Shown: positions 33,386-42,027, numbered from the stretch's first letter. The stretch is 64,000 nt of DNA from BOG-908 sp964242115 (GCA_964242115.1 CAXSZX010000001.1:124001-188000); one strand, 5' to 3'. Notes: a model not told the origin generated them from the letters alone. Program-made: numbers and translations.

Positions 33386-33463
33386 AAACGGTTGTTTTTC
33401 AAAGAAGAACCAAAAACCTTCTCTTCCCCTGCGCGTAGGCTACAAAACCGTCGCGACAGCAGG
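33386..33463. repeat. Intergenic palindromic repeat, copy 9, degraded second part
   Basis: GGTTGTTTTTCAAAGAAGAACC followed by CAAAAACCTTC and a CGTCGCGACAGC core. It directly abuts the stop of the CDP-alcohol phosphatidyltransferase gene at 33464. Confidence 0.65.
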
Positions 33464-34054
33464 TTACTTCGCCCTGGCCAGGACCTGAGGTTCGCGTGTC
33501 AGCAACCAGGCCGCGACCAGTGGGGTCAGGCCGCCAGCAAGCAGCAGGACAGGTGGCAGCCCAACGCAGCACGCCAAAAAAGGCACGCCCAGGATAGCGT
33601 CGTCCGGATCGAAAAGCCTGTCGGCTGGCACCCGTCTCGGCCGCTGTGTCGGGCGATTGAGGTGCCAGAACACCACCGCAGTGCTGAGTGCGCCCGAGAT
33701 GCCCAGGACCGGCGCCCACCAGCCGAGCCAGGTGCGAGTTGCACCGATGCCGATCGCCAGCATGGCCAGTGCGTCCGCGCCGCAATCCCCGGCAAGGTCG
33801 AGCACGTGGCCCCACTTGCTGAAACGCCCGGTCTGCCGTGCCAACTCGCCGTCCGCGCGGTCCAGCAGGGCGGAGACGACGAACAGGCCGGATCCGGCGC
33901 GGATCGCCTCCACCGATCCGAACGAGAACGCCGTTGCCGCCGCCATCGCGGTGACGATGCGCAAGCCGGTGAGGTGGTTCGGCCGGACTTTGGTTCTCGC
34001 CAAACATCCGACGAGAGGACGGATCAGGCGGTGCAGAGCGGTATTATGGCTCAC
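33464..34054 (-). CDS. CDP-alcohol phosphatidyltransferase family protein A
   Basis: A 196-residue membrane enzyme. The family motif DxxDGxxAR-x8-GxxxDxxxD is complete as DRADGELARQTGRFSKWGHV then LDLAGD. About five or six hydrophobic helices follow. Members transfer a phospho-alcohol from a CDP or CMP carrier to an acceptor. It is a clear paralogue of the protein encoded at 36997-37596 (shared PNHLTxLRxxT and DRADGELAR). GTG 34054 is chosen by alignment with that paralogue; a TTG 30 bases further up is possible, and neither has a strong ribosome-binding site. It sits at the edge of the phosphonate locus, so a phosphonolipid role is inferred. Confidence 0.82.
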   Translation of the reverse strand: MSHNTALHRLIRPLVGCLARTKVRPNHLTGLRIVTAMAAATAFSFGSVEAIRAGSGLFVVSALLDRADGELARQTGRFSKWGHVLDLAGDCGADALAMLAIGIGATRTWLGWWAPVLGISGALSTAVVFWHLNRPTQRPRRVPADRLFDPDDAILGVPFLACCVGLPPVLLLAGGLTPLVAAWLLTREPQVLARAK

Positions 34055-34408
34055 GATCGCCACGCAGGTTACTGGCGCCGGCAACCCGCATGCGAAGCGT
34101 AGACACTAGCCCGCAGCCGGCGTGGACCGCCGCGCGGCCGGGCACCCAGGGCACGACGGGGTCGGTGGAAGAATGACGTTTCATCGTGGAGTGATCATGC
34201 CGACAGCTTTGATCTGATCCTGTTAGACGAGGAGAAAAGCAAGGCAAGCAGTTCTTTTTAAAAAAAGAACCAAAAAGCTTTTGCTCTCATACGACACGTC
34301 GTTTGAGCGTATCGTTTCAGCTGTCCGCGACTGCGCGCGCAGAAGCTTTTTTTGCTTCGTTTTCTCGAAAAAGAAGATGCTTGCTTCTGCTTGCCTTGCC
34401 CTGCTGCG
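34055..34408. other. 354-base gap: promoter region plus repeat copy 10
   Basis: Positions 34055-34232 precede the CDP-alcohol phosphatidyltransferase A gene and show no coding sequence. Repeat copy 10 fills 34233-34400, ending 8 bases before the stop of the RND exporter gene. Confidence 0.5.
34233..34400. repeat. Two-armed intergenic palindromic repeat, copy 10
   Basis: GTTC-type left arm (GTTCTTTTTAAAAAAAGAAC) with CCAAAAAGCTTTTGCTCTC, core CTGTCCGCGACTGC, and right arm AGAAGCTTTTTTTGCTTCG then TTTTCTCGAAAAAGAAG. Confidence 0.87.
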
Positions 34409-36997
34409 CTACGCTCGGCGTTTTCGCGAAACCCAGGCCAGCAGCGCAGGCTCGAACGTCAAACTGCACAGCAGCGTAGACGCCAGGCTGACCAGCAGCA
34501 GCGCTCCCATGCTGGCAGTGCCTGGATGTTTCGACAGGGCGAGCGAGCCGAACGCGGTCGCCGTGGTCAGCGCGGAGAACAGCACCGCGCGCGCCGTGGC
34601 CGAGCTCAGCGGCATCTGCATCCCGGCACGCCAGTTCATCACGAAGTACACGTTGAACGACACGCCGACGCCCAGCAGCAGCGGCAGTGCTATGATGTTG
34701 GCGAAGTTGAGCGGCAGCGGGAGCAGCACCGCGGCGATCACCGTCAACAACGTGGAGAGCAGCAGCGGCGCCAGCACCAGGGCGACATCGAGCAGGCGGC
34801 GCAACGCCACCAGCAGGATCAGGGTGATGGCCACCATGGCGCCGATGGCGGCCATGCGGAACGCGGCCACGATGGTGTCGGCACTGCGCACGATGGCCAC
34901 CGCCGCCCCGCTCGCCTCAGGTGCCACCGCCGTCACCTGCGCCACGAAGCGGTGCAGCCCGGCGCTGTCCTGCGACGCGGCCCGGTTCGGCAGCACCTGC
35001 AGCTTGGCGCGTCCGTCAGGCGCAACCCACTCGGCGGCCAGGTCGGCGGGGATGTCGGCGCGCGTCACCGGGCCGGCGCCCAGCACCGTCTGCAACTGGC
35101 CTAACTGCGCCGGCAGGAAGCGAGTCAGCGCGGCGTCGGCTTCCAGCAGCCGCGCGTCGCTGGCCGATTGCAGCCGCTCCAGGTCGGCGGTGACCAGGGC
35201 GTACGGCGCGCCGGCCGGCATCGTCCGCGCGGCCTCCCGCATGTCCGGCAGAGCGCGGCGCAGCCCGGCGCGCAGGGCGGCGGCGTCCGGCGCCGGCCTG
35301 GCCTGCACCGCCAGGGTGGGCAGCAGCAGGGAGGCGGCGTCGGCGATCATCGGCAACTTGGCGGCCTGGTCGGCGGGCACCAGGCTGTCGAGGCTGACGG
35401 TGCCCTCCACCGTCGGCAGCTTGTCCAGCCGGGCAGCCAGCGCCGCGACGTCGCCGATCGAGGGTTCCAGCATCTCGATGCTGTAAGGGTTGGTGACCGG
35501 GTCGGCGGCGAGGTCGGCGAGCGTGGTCACTGACTCGCTCGACTGGTTTTTGGTGTGCAGCGGGTCGCCGTCGAACTTCAGCCAGGGGGCAAGCCCCACG
35601 CCCAGCAGGGCCAGCACGCCGGCCCCCGCCAGGACCAGCCTGCGGTGCCGCACGATGGCGGCGTCGACCGGCCGGGCCCAGGCGAAGCCCACCTCGCCAG
35701 CCTCGGGCGCCGGCCGGCACAGCGCGATGAGCCCGGGCAGCACGCTCAGCGTGCAGGCGAACGCGATCAGCATGCCAGTCCCGGCGATCAGGCCCAGTTG
35801 CGCCACGCCGGCGAACGAGGTGGGGGTAAAGGCAAAGAAGCCCGCCGAGGTGGACAGCGAGGCCACCAGGATCTGCGCGCCGCTGCGACGGCCTGCGGTG
35901 CCCAGCGCCGAGGCGATGTCCGGATGCCTGGTGCTGGCCTCGCGGAAGCGGACGGTGAACTGGATGGCGAAGTCCACCGCCAGCCCGACGAACAGCACCG
36001 CAAAGGCGACGGAGACGAGGTTCAGCGTGCCCACCGCCACCGCCGCGAACGCCGCGGTCAGGTCCAGTCCCAGCAAAAGTGTGCCCAGTATGGGCAGTAT
36101 CAGCCGCCAGGACCGCACCGCAATCCACAGCCACAGCGTGACCAGCATCAGGCTGGCCGCCAGCCCGCCCGCTGCCCCGTGGGCGACTGTGGCGAACTCG
36201 TCGTCGTCCAGCGCCACCGGGCCGGTGATGCGCACGCGCGCGCTGCCGTCGCGCACGAACGGAAGGGAGGCGGCGGCTTGCCGGATCGCCGCGGTCGCCT
36301 TGGCACCCGGCTGCAGGGCGCCGTAATCCTGGTGCGGCTTGATCAGCACGAAGCGGTAGCGCCCGGCCAGCGAGGCGACCTGGCCGGCCAGCAGGCTCTG
36401 CCAGGACAGCGTCTTGGCCTGTCCGCCCGCCGCCAGCGCGGCGTGGAAGCCCATCAGCGCCGGGGCGAACGCGGTGAGGTCGGCGTGCTGGCGCACCACG
36501 CCGATGCCGATCAGCGACAGCGCGCCGGCGAGCCCATCCAGGCTGGGGTCCAGAGCGAGCTGGCCGAGAAAGGGCTGCGCGTCGACGGTGCGGTCCAGCA
36601 GGTCCGCCAGCTTGGCCGTGCCGAGATAGAGCAAGCCGTTGCGATGCAGAAAGGGCGACGCAGTGGGCTGGACGACGGAGATGAAATGGGCGGTGTCGCC
36701 CTGCAGTGCTGCGGCCAGCGCGTCCGCCGTGGCGTCGGCCTCCTCGGGGATGGCGGCGTCGATCACGGCGACGAGGATGCTCTTGGTCTGCGGGAAGGCG
36801 TCGCGCAGCGCGTTCTGCCGCTGCTTCCACGGCAGGCTGGCGGAGAACAGCGTGCCGGTGTCGGTGCTGACGCCGAGGTCGGTGCGGATCGTCAGCACGC
36901 CCAGCAGCGCCAGCACCACTGCCGCTGCGGTCACCCTCAGCGGCCGCGCGCCGCACCAGGCGGTCAGGCGTCCCAGCAGAGCCGGCAGGTTCCCCAT
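34409..36997 (-). CDS. HpnN-like RND/MMPL lipid exporter
   Basis: An 862-residue inner-membrane RND transporter. It starts with a membrane helix (VTAAAVVLALLGVLTIRTDLGV), a large periplasmic domain, a first helix bundle (FATVAHGAAGGLAASLMLVT..., LNLVSVAFAVLFVGLAVDFAIQF) and a second similar half ending near the C-terminus (VLLPLPLNFANIIALPLLLGVGVSFNVYFVMNW). Length and the motif AVDFAIQFTVRFREA fit HpnN, which moves hopanoids to the outer membrane. Its ATG overlaps the stop of the CDP-alcohol phosphatidyltransferase B gene (ATGA), so lipid synthesis and export appear coupled. The cargo could be hopanoid or a phosphonolipid; context favours neither firmly. Confidence 0.88.
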   Translation of the reverse strand: MGNLPALLGRLTAWCGARPLRVTAAAVVLALLGVLTIRTDLGVSTDTGTLFSASLPWKQRQNALRDAFPQTKSILVAVIDAAIPEEADATADALAAALQGDTAHFISVVQPTASPFLHRNGLLYLGTAKLADLLDRTVDAQPFLGQLALDPSLDGLAGALSLIGIGVVRQHADLTAFAPALMGFHAALAAGGQAKTLSWQSLLAGQVASLAGRYRFVLIKPHQDYGALQPGAKATAAIRQAAASLPFVRDGSARVRITGPVALDDDEFATVAHGAAGGLAASLMLVTLWLWIAVRSWRLILPILGTLLLGLDLTAAFAAVAVGTLNLVSVAFAVLFVGLAVDFAIQFTVRFREASTRHPDIASALGTAGRRSGAQILVASLSTSAGFFAFTPTSFAGVAQLGLIAGTGMLIAFACTLSVLPGLIALCRPAPEAGEVGFAWARPVDAAIVRHRRLVLAGAGVLALLGVGLAPWLKFDGDPLHTKNQSSESVTTLADLAADPVTNPYSIEMLEPSIGDVAALAARLDKLPTVEGTVSLDSLVPADQAAKLPMIADAASLLLPTLAVQARPAPDAAALRAGLRRALPDMREAARTMPAGAPYALVTADLERLQSASDARLLEADAALTRFLPAQLGQLQTVLGAGPVTRADIPADLAAEWVAPDGRAKLQVLPNRAASQDSAGLHRFVAQVTAVAPEASGAAVAIVRSADTIVAAFRMAAIGAMVAITLILLVALRRLLDVALVLAPLLLSTLLTVIAAVLLPLPLNFANIIALPLLLGVGVSFNVYFVMNWRAGMQMPLSSATARAVLFSALTTATAFGSLALSKHPGTASMGALLLVSLASTLLCSLTFEPALLAWVSRKRRA

Positions 36998-37596
36998 CAG
37001 CTCACCGCCGGCAGGCGCTGCAGGCGCCAGGCCGTCAGCAGCATGATGGCGGTGGCGCCGATTGCGGCGCTGATCAGCACCGGGCCGAGCCAGCCCAGCC
37101 AGGCCAGCGGCGCCATCAGGTAAAGCGCGTCCTCCGGGTCGAACCCCCAGCGGCCGGAATACGCCTTGGTGCCCGGCGGGCTGCGCAGTTCCAGCCGGTG
37201 CGAGAAGATGCTGCCCAGCAGCAACGAAAGCCCTGCCACCAGCCCAAGCGGTATCGCCCAGACGCCGAGCCGGGAATGACGCAGGCCGACGCCGATCGCC
37301 ACGAACAGCAGCGCGTTCACCGTGATGTCCGCGTAGGTGTCGTAGAGGTGCCCGGCCGGGCTGGTGAGCTTGCCCAGCCGGGCCAGCTCGCCGTCGGCAC
37401 GGTCGAGGAACGCGCTGAGGATCCAGAGCCAGCCGCCCCACCAGGTGCCAGTACGCGTGCCTAACGCCAGGCCGGCGCAGGCGGCCAGCCCAGTCAGCAG
37501 GCGCAGGGTGGTCAGGTGGTTCGGCCGGATCGGCGTGCCGATCATCGGCCGCACCAGGGGACGCGCGATCACGTGGCTCCAGGAGGTGCCGCTCAC
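36997..37596 (-). CDS. CDP-alcohol phosphatidyltransferase family protein B
   Basis: A 199-residue membrane enzyme with the complete family motif DRADGELARLGKLTSPAGHL then YDTYAD. The N-terminus IARPLVRPMIGTPIRPNHLTTLRLLTGL matches protein A encoded at 33464-34054. The GTG start at 37596 sits inside the end of a truncated duplicate reading frame (TTGTGA), and the stop overlaps the RND exporter start. In the context of PEP mutase and a nucleotidyltransferase, a likely reaction is transfer of a CMP-activated aminoethylphosphonate to a lipid alcohol; this is inference, and ordinary phospholipid head-group transfer is the alternative. Confidence 0.85.
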   Translation of the reverse strand: MSGTSWSHVIARPLVRPMIGTPIRPNHLTTLRLLTGLAACAGLALGTRTGTWWGGWLWILSAFLDRADGELARLGKLTSPAGHLYDTYADITVNALLFVAIGVGLRHSRLGVWAIPLGLVAGLSLLLGSIFSHRLELRSPPGTKAYSGRWGFDPEDALYLMAPLAWLGWLGPVLISAAIGATAIMLLTAWRLQRLPAVS

Positions 37597-37664
37597 AATG
37601 GAGTGTCCCCGGCCAGGCGCACCAGCGGGCGCGCGATCATGCGGCGCCAGAAGGTGCCGGTCAC
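37593..37664 (-). pseudogene. Truncated tandem duplicate of the phosphatidyltransferase 5' end (23 codons)
   Basis: The frame from GTG 37664 reads VTGTFWRRMIARPLVRLAGDTPL then stop. The next gene begins VSGTSWSHVIARPLVRPMIGTP, and the two DNA stretches align almost base for base with a 68-bp offset. The GTG overlaps the stop of the upstream gene (GTGA) and the stop overlaps the next start (TTGTGA), so this tiny frame would pass ribosomes along as a coupling leader. It may be a duplication relic that has become a leader peptide. Confidence 0.7.
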
Positions 37665-38656
37665 GCCGCGTCCTCTCTGACACGCCGGCGCACGCGCGGC
37701 GCGCGGCGTTCCAACCTGTGCCACAGCGCCAGGGCAGGCAGGCCCAACGCTACCTCGCGCAGGCGTTTGACCAGGGACAGCGCGATGCCGACCTCCGGCG
37801 AGAGCTGGAACAAGCCGCACAGCACGATGTAGCCGCCCTCCTGCACGCCGAGCGCCCCGGGGACGGCGAACCCCGCCGCCTTCAGCGCCTGGCCGAGACT
37901 CTCTATCGCCATCCCGGCGCCAAGGCCGACGTCGTGCCCCAGGAAGTGCAGCGCCAGGCACACCTCCGCCCCGCCGAGCAGCCAGGAGACCATGTGCCAG
38001 GCGGCACCCTCCAGCACCGGACGCGGGCGGGCGTAGCAGCCGCGCAGCGCGTCGTGCAGGCCCGCCACCTGGCCGGTTCCCGCCCAGCCGAAAAGGCCAC
38101 CCAGCCGAAGCATGGCGGTTTCGGCCACCCTGCCCAGGCCGAACCATTGCGCGCCCAGGAAGGCGGCTGCAACTCCGGACGCGGCTAGCAGGCCGGTCAC
38201 CGCGTAGCGGGCGACCCCGCCGCCACCCACCAGCAGCAGCATCAGCCCGAGCCCGAACAGAGTGAACAGGATCTGGGTGACCATCTCCAGCGTCAGGTCT
38301 GCGACCGTGGTGGCGACGGCTTGCGGCAGCTTCATGCCGCGGCGCTGGAGCAGGCGGGCGGCCACCACCGGGCCGCCGATCTGTGCCACCGGCAGCAGGT
38401 TGTTCACCCCCTCGCGCACCAGGCGCAGCGCGCCGTAGGCCGCCATTCCGGGCCGCCGGGCCACCGAGGCGGACATGCTGCGCCACCCGGCGGCGGATGC
38501 GGCCACCTGCAGCAGGTGCACGGCGACCACCCCGGCCAACCCGAGCCAGCCCGCCCGGCCGAGCAGGGCCGCGACCAAGCCGAACCCGTAGGTGTGCAGT
38601 AGCCACGCCGCCAGGCACAGCCCGGCCACCCCGGCGACGATCGGCACGGCTCTCAC
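37661..38656 (-). CDS. LPG-synthase TM-region (HpnL-like) membrane protein
   Basis: A 331-residue multi-pass protein of the UPF0104 / lysylphosphatidylglycerol-synthase transmembrane family (also called flippase-like). Features: GWRSMSASV after the first helices, LVREGVNNLLPVAQIGGPVVAARLL, and the C-terminal KAAGFAVPGALGVQEGGYI, the core motif of the family; HpnL of hopanoid clusters belongs here. GTG 38656 has GGAGGG 6 bases upstream, an unusually good site, so longer frames reading into the 24-bp tandem repeat are rejected. It is the first gene of the operon with the phosphatidyltransferase B and the RND exporter. Role: probably lipid translocation or modification. Confidence 0.87.
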   Translation of the reverse strand: MRAVPIVAGVAGLCLAAWLLHTYGFGLVAALLGRAGWLGLAGVVAVHLLQVAASAAGWRSMSASVARRPGMAAYGALRLVREGVNNLLPVAQIGGPVVAARLLQRRGMKLPQAVATTVADLTLEMVTQILFTLFGLGLMLLLVGGGGVARYAVTGLLAASGVAAAFLGAQWFGLGRVAETAMLRLGGLFGWAGTGQVAGLHDALRGCYARPRPVLEGAAWHMVSWLLGGAEVCLALHFLGHDVGLGAGMAIESLGQALKAAGFAVPGALGVQEGGYIVLCGLFQLSPEVGIALSLVKRLREVALGLPALALWHRLERRAPRVRRRVREDAA

Positions 38657-38684
38657 GCGTGACCCTCCGCCGGCCGGCTCGGCT

Positions 38685-39044
38685 GGTCCTGGGCCGCTCC
38701 GCGACGCCGGCCACGGGCCGGCCAACCTCGCCAGCAATGTACGCAGGGGCACAGCCGGCCATGGTTCTTCCCACGCGGCCAGGCGCGCCTCCACCCGCAC
38801 AGCCGGCCGCGGTCCCAGCGGCACGACTGATCATGGTCGGACAGAGGCAACCGGCCGTGGCCCCGCGGACGCGGCCGGTTCTGGCTACGCCGGAACGTCC
38901 GGCCATGGTCCTGTCGAAGTGGCTGGCCATGGTCACACCGGCACAGCCGGTCATGGTTCTGCAGAAGCGGCCGGTCAGGGTCGCACCGGCATAGCTGGCC
39001 ATGGACCTGCCGACATGGCCGGTCATTCTGCCGCCGACCCATGT
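38685..39044. repeat. 24-bp minisatellite, 15 units in exact register
   Basis: Fifteen consecutive 24-bp units with consensus roughly GGCCATGGT plus 15 variable bases ending GCC. Units 10-14 (38901-39020) are the most alike; the edges are degenerate. It lies between the divergent starts of the HpnL-like and the aminotransferase genes (gap 38657-39144). Because 24 is a multiple of three, several frames stay open, giving spurious octapeptide-repeat proteins. Confidence 0.88.
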
Positions 39045-39144
39045 CCCGTTGCTGCCCGTAAAGCCGGCCGTGGTGCCATCCGCCTTGCCGGGCACGAGTC
39101 CGCCGGCATTGCGGGCCAAGCCTGCGCCGGGCTACGCGCCCGGC

Positions 39145-40251
39145 ATGCCCGACACCGATGCCGACCAGCCTACTCTGCTGCTCACCCCCGGCCCGCTGAC
39201 CACCTCCGCCCGCACCCGCGCCGCACTCGGGCGGGACTGGGGGTCGCGCGACGACGCGTTCATCGCGCTCAGCGAAGGCGTGCGCGCCAGGCTGGCCGGC
39301 CTTGTCGGCGGCGCCGGCAGCCACGTCGCCGTGCCGATCCAGGGTGCCGGCACCTTTGCGGTGGAAGCCGCCGTGCAGAGCCTGGTGCCGCGGGACGGCA
39401 GGCTGCTGGTGCTGGTCAACGGCGCCTACGGACGTCGCATCGCCGAGATGGCGCGCAGGCTCGGCCGGCTGGGCCGCGTGCTGGAGGTGGCCGAAGACCA
39501 GCCGGTCCCGCCCGATGCCGTGCGCGCCGCGCTGGCGGACGACGCGGCGATCACCGACGTCGCACTCGTTCACTGCGAGACCACCAGCGGCATCCTCAAC
39601 CCGCTCGCACCCGTCGCCGAGATCGTGCAGGCCGCAGGACGGCGGCTGATCCTGGACGCGATGAGCTCGTTCGGCGCTGTGCCGATCGACCTGCGCGCCA
39701 CGCCCTGCGCCGCGGTGGTCGGCTCTGCCAACAAGGGCCTGGAAGGCGTGCCGGGGCTGGGCTTCGTCGTCGCCGAACTGGCGCACCTGGGCACCTGCGC
39801 GGACAACGCCGTCAGCCTCAGCCTGGACCTTTACGCCCAGTGGCGCGGCTTCGAGACCAACCGGCAATGGCGCTTCACCCCGCCGGTGCAGGTGGTGGCA
39901 GCCCTGGCCGCAGCGCTGGACCAGCTGGAGGAGGAAGGCGGCGTTCCCGCCAGGCACGCCCGCTACCAGGCCAACTGCGCGATGCTGACCGCCGGCCTGC
40001 GCGCGCACGGCTTTGCCACCTACGTCGACGACGCCCACCAGGCGCCGGTGATCGTGACGTTCCGCATCCCGCCCGGCGGCTGGTTCGACTTCGACCGGTT
40101 CTACGGCTTTCTGGCCGCGCGCGGGGTGGTGATCTACCCGGGCAAGCTGACGCAGGAACCCAGCTTCCGCATCGGCTGCATCGGCGCTGTCGGACGCTTG
40201 GAGATGGCGCGTGCGCTTGCGGCGGTGGATGCTTTTATGGCTGCGCGCTGA
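39145..40251 (+). CDS. 2-aminoethylphosphonate-pyruvate aminotransferase-like PLP enzyme
   Basis: A 368-residue class V aminotransferase. LLTPGPLTTSARTRAALG and DWGSRDDAFIALSEGVR are diagnostic of the PhnW/AEP transaminase family, with the PLP-lysine in SANKGLEGVPGLGF and RIGCIGAVG near the end. In degraders PhnW removes the amino group of 2-aminoethylphosphonate; with PEP mutase and decarboxylase nearby it should run in the biosynthetic direction, aminating phosphonoacetaldehyde. ATG 39145 is chosen by family alignment, although no strong ribosome-binding site is visible and the frame stays open upstream through the minisatellite. Confidence 0.9.
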   Translation: MPDTDADQPTLLLTPGPLTTSARTRAALGRDWGSRDDAFIALSEGVRARLAGLVGGAGSHVAVPIQGAGTFAVEAAVQSLVPRDGRLLVLVNGAYGRRIAEMARRLGRLGRVLEVAEDQPVPPDAVRAALADDAAITDVALVHCETTSGILNPLAPVAEIVQAAGRRLILDAMSSFGAVPIDLRATPCAAVVGSANKGLEGVPGLGFVVAELAHLGTCADNAVSLSLDLYAQWRGFETNRQWRFTPPVQVVAALAAALDQLEEEGGVPARHARYQANCAMLTAGLRAHGFATYVDDAHQAPVIVTFRIPPGGWFDFDRFYGFLAARGVVIYPGKLTQEPSFRIGCIGAVGRLEMARALAAVDAFMAAR

Positions 40252-40263
40252 GAGGGCGAGACG

Positions 40264-40338
40264 AAAGGAAGGATGGCCTTCTTCTTTGGGAAAAAAACGC
40301 AAAAAGCTTTTGCGCGCGCTGTCGCGGACGGCTGAAAA
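40264..40338. repeat. Intergenic palindromic repeat, copy 11 (one arm)
   Basis: Begins 12 bases after the aminotransferase stop: GGCCTTCTTCTTTGGGAAAA, then GCAAAAAGCTTTTG and the core GCTGTCGCGGACGGCTG. The second arm is missing. Confidence 0.78.
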
Positions 40339-40630
40339 GTTACGAATCGGCGACATGCGACCGACTTGCGGGAAGTTTGATTGTCGCTGCTCGGGGTTTT
40401 CGGCGACTAGGCAATTGCGTTTTAACACCGAGCGCACCAAGAAGCTTTGTTTGGAGGCGAACACCGCAGCTGCGTTGCTACCTTGCGTAAGCACTTCCGA
40501 GGACGACCGGTCCAGAAACAGTCGGGTTAATTGGTGCTCTTGGTGGTGAATCTCTTCTGTCTCGGGATATGTGTGTCTGGCAACTTGCGTGCTAAAACCT
40601 GCAGCCGTTTGTCTTGACTCATCGCGCTCC

Positions 40631-40775
40631 AGCAAGGAAGGCAAGGCCTTCTTTTCTGGAGAAAAGAAGCAAAAGACTTTTATCCCTGCTGTCGCGAAGC
40701 TTTCTGCAGCACGCGCCCGAGGGAACAAGAGTTTCTTGGTTCTTTTTTTCAAAAAAGAACCGCTTGGCTTGCCTG
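40631..40775. repeat. Two-armed intergenic palindromic repeat, copy 12
   Basis: Left arm GGCCTTCTTTTCTGGAGAAA then AGAAGC, core CTGTCGCGAAG, right arm GGTTCTTTTTTTCAAAAAAG then AACCGCTTGG. It lies 95 bases past the stop of the decarboxylase gene. Confidence 0.88.
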
Positions 40776-40869
40776 TCACCGGTCAACACTCCGGGTCATC
40801 GTCATGAGGCGGCAGCCCGCGCTTTGCAGTCGCCTCTCTTCGGTCAACAAAAGACTTGCCCGTTATCAC

Positions 40870-42012
40870 TCACGCCGCCTGGAGCACGAAGTCGCGGAAC
40901 CGCCGGGCCACCTCGTGCGGCGCGATCGTTGGGCGGCCCAGTCTCTCCATCGATCCCGGCCGGATGCGCACATGCAGCAACACCGGCCCGCCCCGGTCGA
41001 GCGCGTTGGTAAACGCATGCGCGAAACCCGTCTCGGTGTCGCAGCTGAACACGTGGGCGTAGCCGCAGGACAGCGCTACGCCAGCAAAGTCGACGCTGGC
41101 GGACACGGTGGCCTGGCCGCCGGTGGAATCGTGCACGCCGTTGTCCAGCAGCACGTGCAGCAGGCCGGGCGGCTGGTAGGCGCCGATGGTGGCCATGGCA
41201 CCCAGCTTCATCAGCGCGGCGCCGTCGCCGTCCAGCACGACGGTGCGGCGGCCGGTCGTCAGCGCCAGTCCCAGGCCCATCGGCGCGGCACAGCCCATCG
41301 AGCCCACCTGGTAGAGGTGCTGCGCGCGGTCCTGCAGGGTGAACAGCTCGCGGCCGGTCTTGCCGGTGGTGGCGATGATGGGTGCGTCGTCCGGCGTCAA
41401 GGCAAGCACGCGCTCCAGGATCTCGACCCGGCTCGGACGCGGGCCGTTCTCGCAGAAGTCAGTGCGGCTGCCGGCGCCGGGATGCGGGCGGGCCGGTTCG
41501 TCGAGCGCCTCGTCGGCCAGGTCGCCCTTCTGCATGACAAAGGCGAACGGCAGCGAGGTGCGCTCCATCTCGGCCAGCGCGTGGCCAAACGCCGGACCGA
41601 CCGACTCCGGCGTCTGCGGGAACAGCGCGTGGCCCAGACGCATGACGGCGAGCAGGTCTTGGGTGATCTCGCCCATCAGCGCGTGTTGCGGCTCGTCGGC
41701 CAGGCCGGGCTGGCCGCGCCAGGTGACCACCAGCAGGGTGGGGATGCGAAACGGCGTGTTCAGCGAGGTGAGCGGGTTGACCGCGTTGCCCAGGCCGGAA
41801 TTCTGGCACATCACCACGGTCTGCCGTCCGGCGAGCCAGGCGCCGGCGGCGATGGCCACCGCCTCGCCCTCGCTGGCCGCACCCACGTAGCGAAGCATAC
41901 GGTCGCTGGCCACACGATTGATCAGCGGAGTGAGGAAGCTGCACGGCACGCCGGTGTAGAGGCTGAAACCGGTGGCGGATGCCGCCTGCAGCACGGCGCC
42001 CGCGGTCAGCAT
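40870..42012 (-). CDS. Phosphonopyruvate decarboxylase
   Basis: TPP-dependent enzyme (380 aa) that decarboxylates phosphonopyruvate to phosphonoacetaldehyde, the step that pulls the unfavourable PEP mutase reaction forward. Signatures: FSLYTGVPCSFLTPLINR, the EGEAVAIAAGAWLAG motif with the TPP-activating Glu, CQNSGLGNAVNPLTSL, and the TPP/Mg motif LDGDGAALMKLGAM. Length matches the family (~375-385). ATG 42012 is favoured; a TTG four codons upstream is possible. No clear ribosome-binding site is seen, and repeat copy 13 lies directly before it, separating it from the PEP mutase gene. Confidence 0.93.
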   Translation of the reverse strand: MLTAGAVLQAASATGFSLYTGVPCSFLTPLINRVASDRMLRYVGAASEGEAVAIAAGAWLAGRQTVVMCQNSGLGNAVNPLTSLNTPFRIPTLLVVTWRGQPGLADEPQHALMGEITQDLLAVMRLGHALFPQTPESVGPAFGHALAEMERTSLPFAFVMQKGDLADEALDEPARPHPGAGSRTDFCENGPRPSRVEILERVLALTPDDAPIIATTGKTGRELFTLQDRAQHLYQVGSMGCAAPMGLGLALTTGRRTVVLDGDGAALMKLGAMATIGAYQPPGLLHVLLDNGVHDSTGGQATVSASVDFAGVALSCGYAHVFSCDTETGFAHAFTNALDRGGPVLLHVRIRPGSMERLGRPTIAPHEVARRFRDFVLQAA

Positions 42013-42027
42013 CGATGCTGCCAATCA

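Larger units (their letters stand above)
32903..33463. other. 560-base gap with two degraded repeat pieces
   Basis: The 270 bases next to the SDR start show no gene and should hold its promoter. Beyond them lie two degraded repeat pieces (33171-33264 and 33386-33463), possibly the two arms of one old copy pushed apart. No coding sequence is supported. Confidence 0.5.
40252..40869. other. 618-base gap with two repeat copies and a less GC-rich middle
   Basis: Repeat copies 11 (40264-40338) and 12 (40631-40775) bracket about 290 bases that are clearly less GC-rich than the neighbours. On the minus strand this middle reads as an uninterrupted, protein-like frame (RHTYPETEEIHHQEHQLTRL and onward) without a start or known family. 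It may be a fragment of transferred DNA. Confidence 0.45.

Noticed and set aside
37593..39119. 508-codon minus-strand frame with octapeptide repeats
   Set aside because: Created by the 24-bp minisatellite, which keeps frames open; it overlaps the well-supported HpnL-like gene in another frame.
38592..40490. 632-codon plus-strand frame
   Set aside because: Shadow of the aminotransferase gene and the minisatellite; it has no conserved motif.
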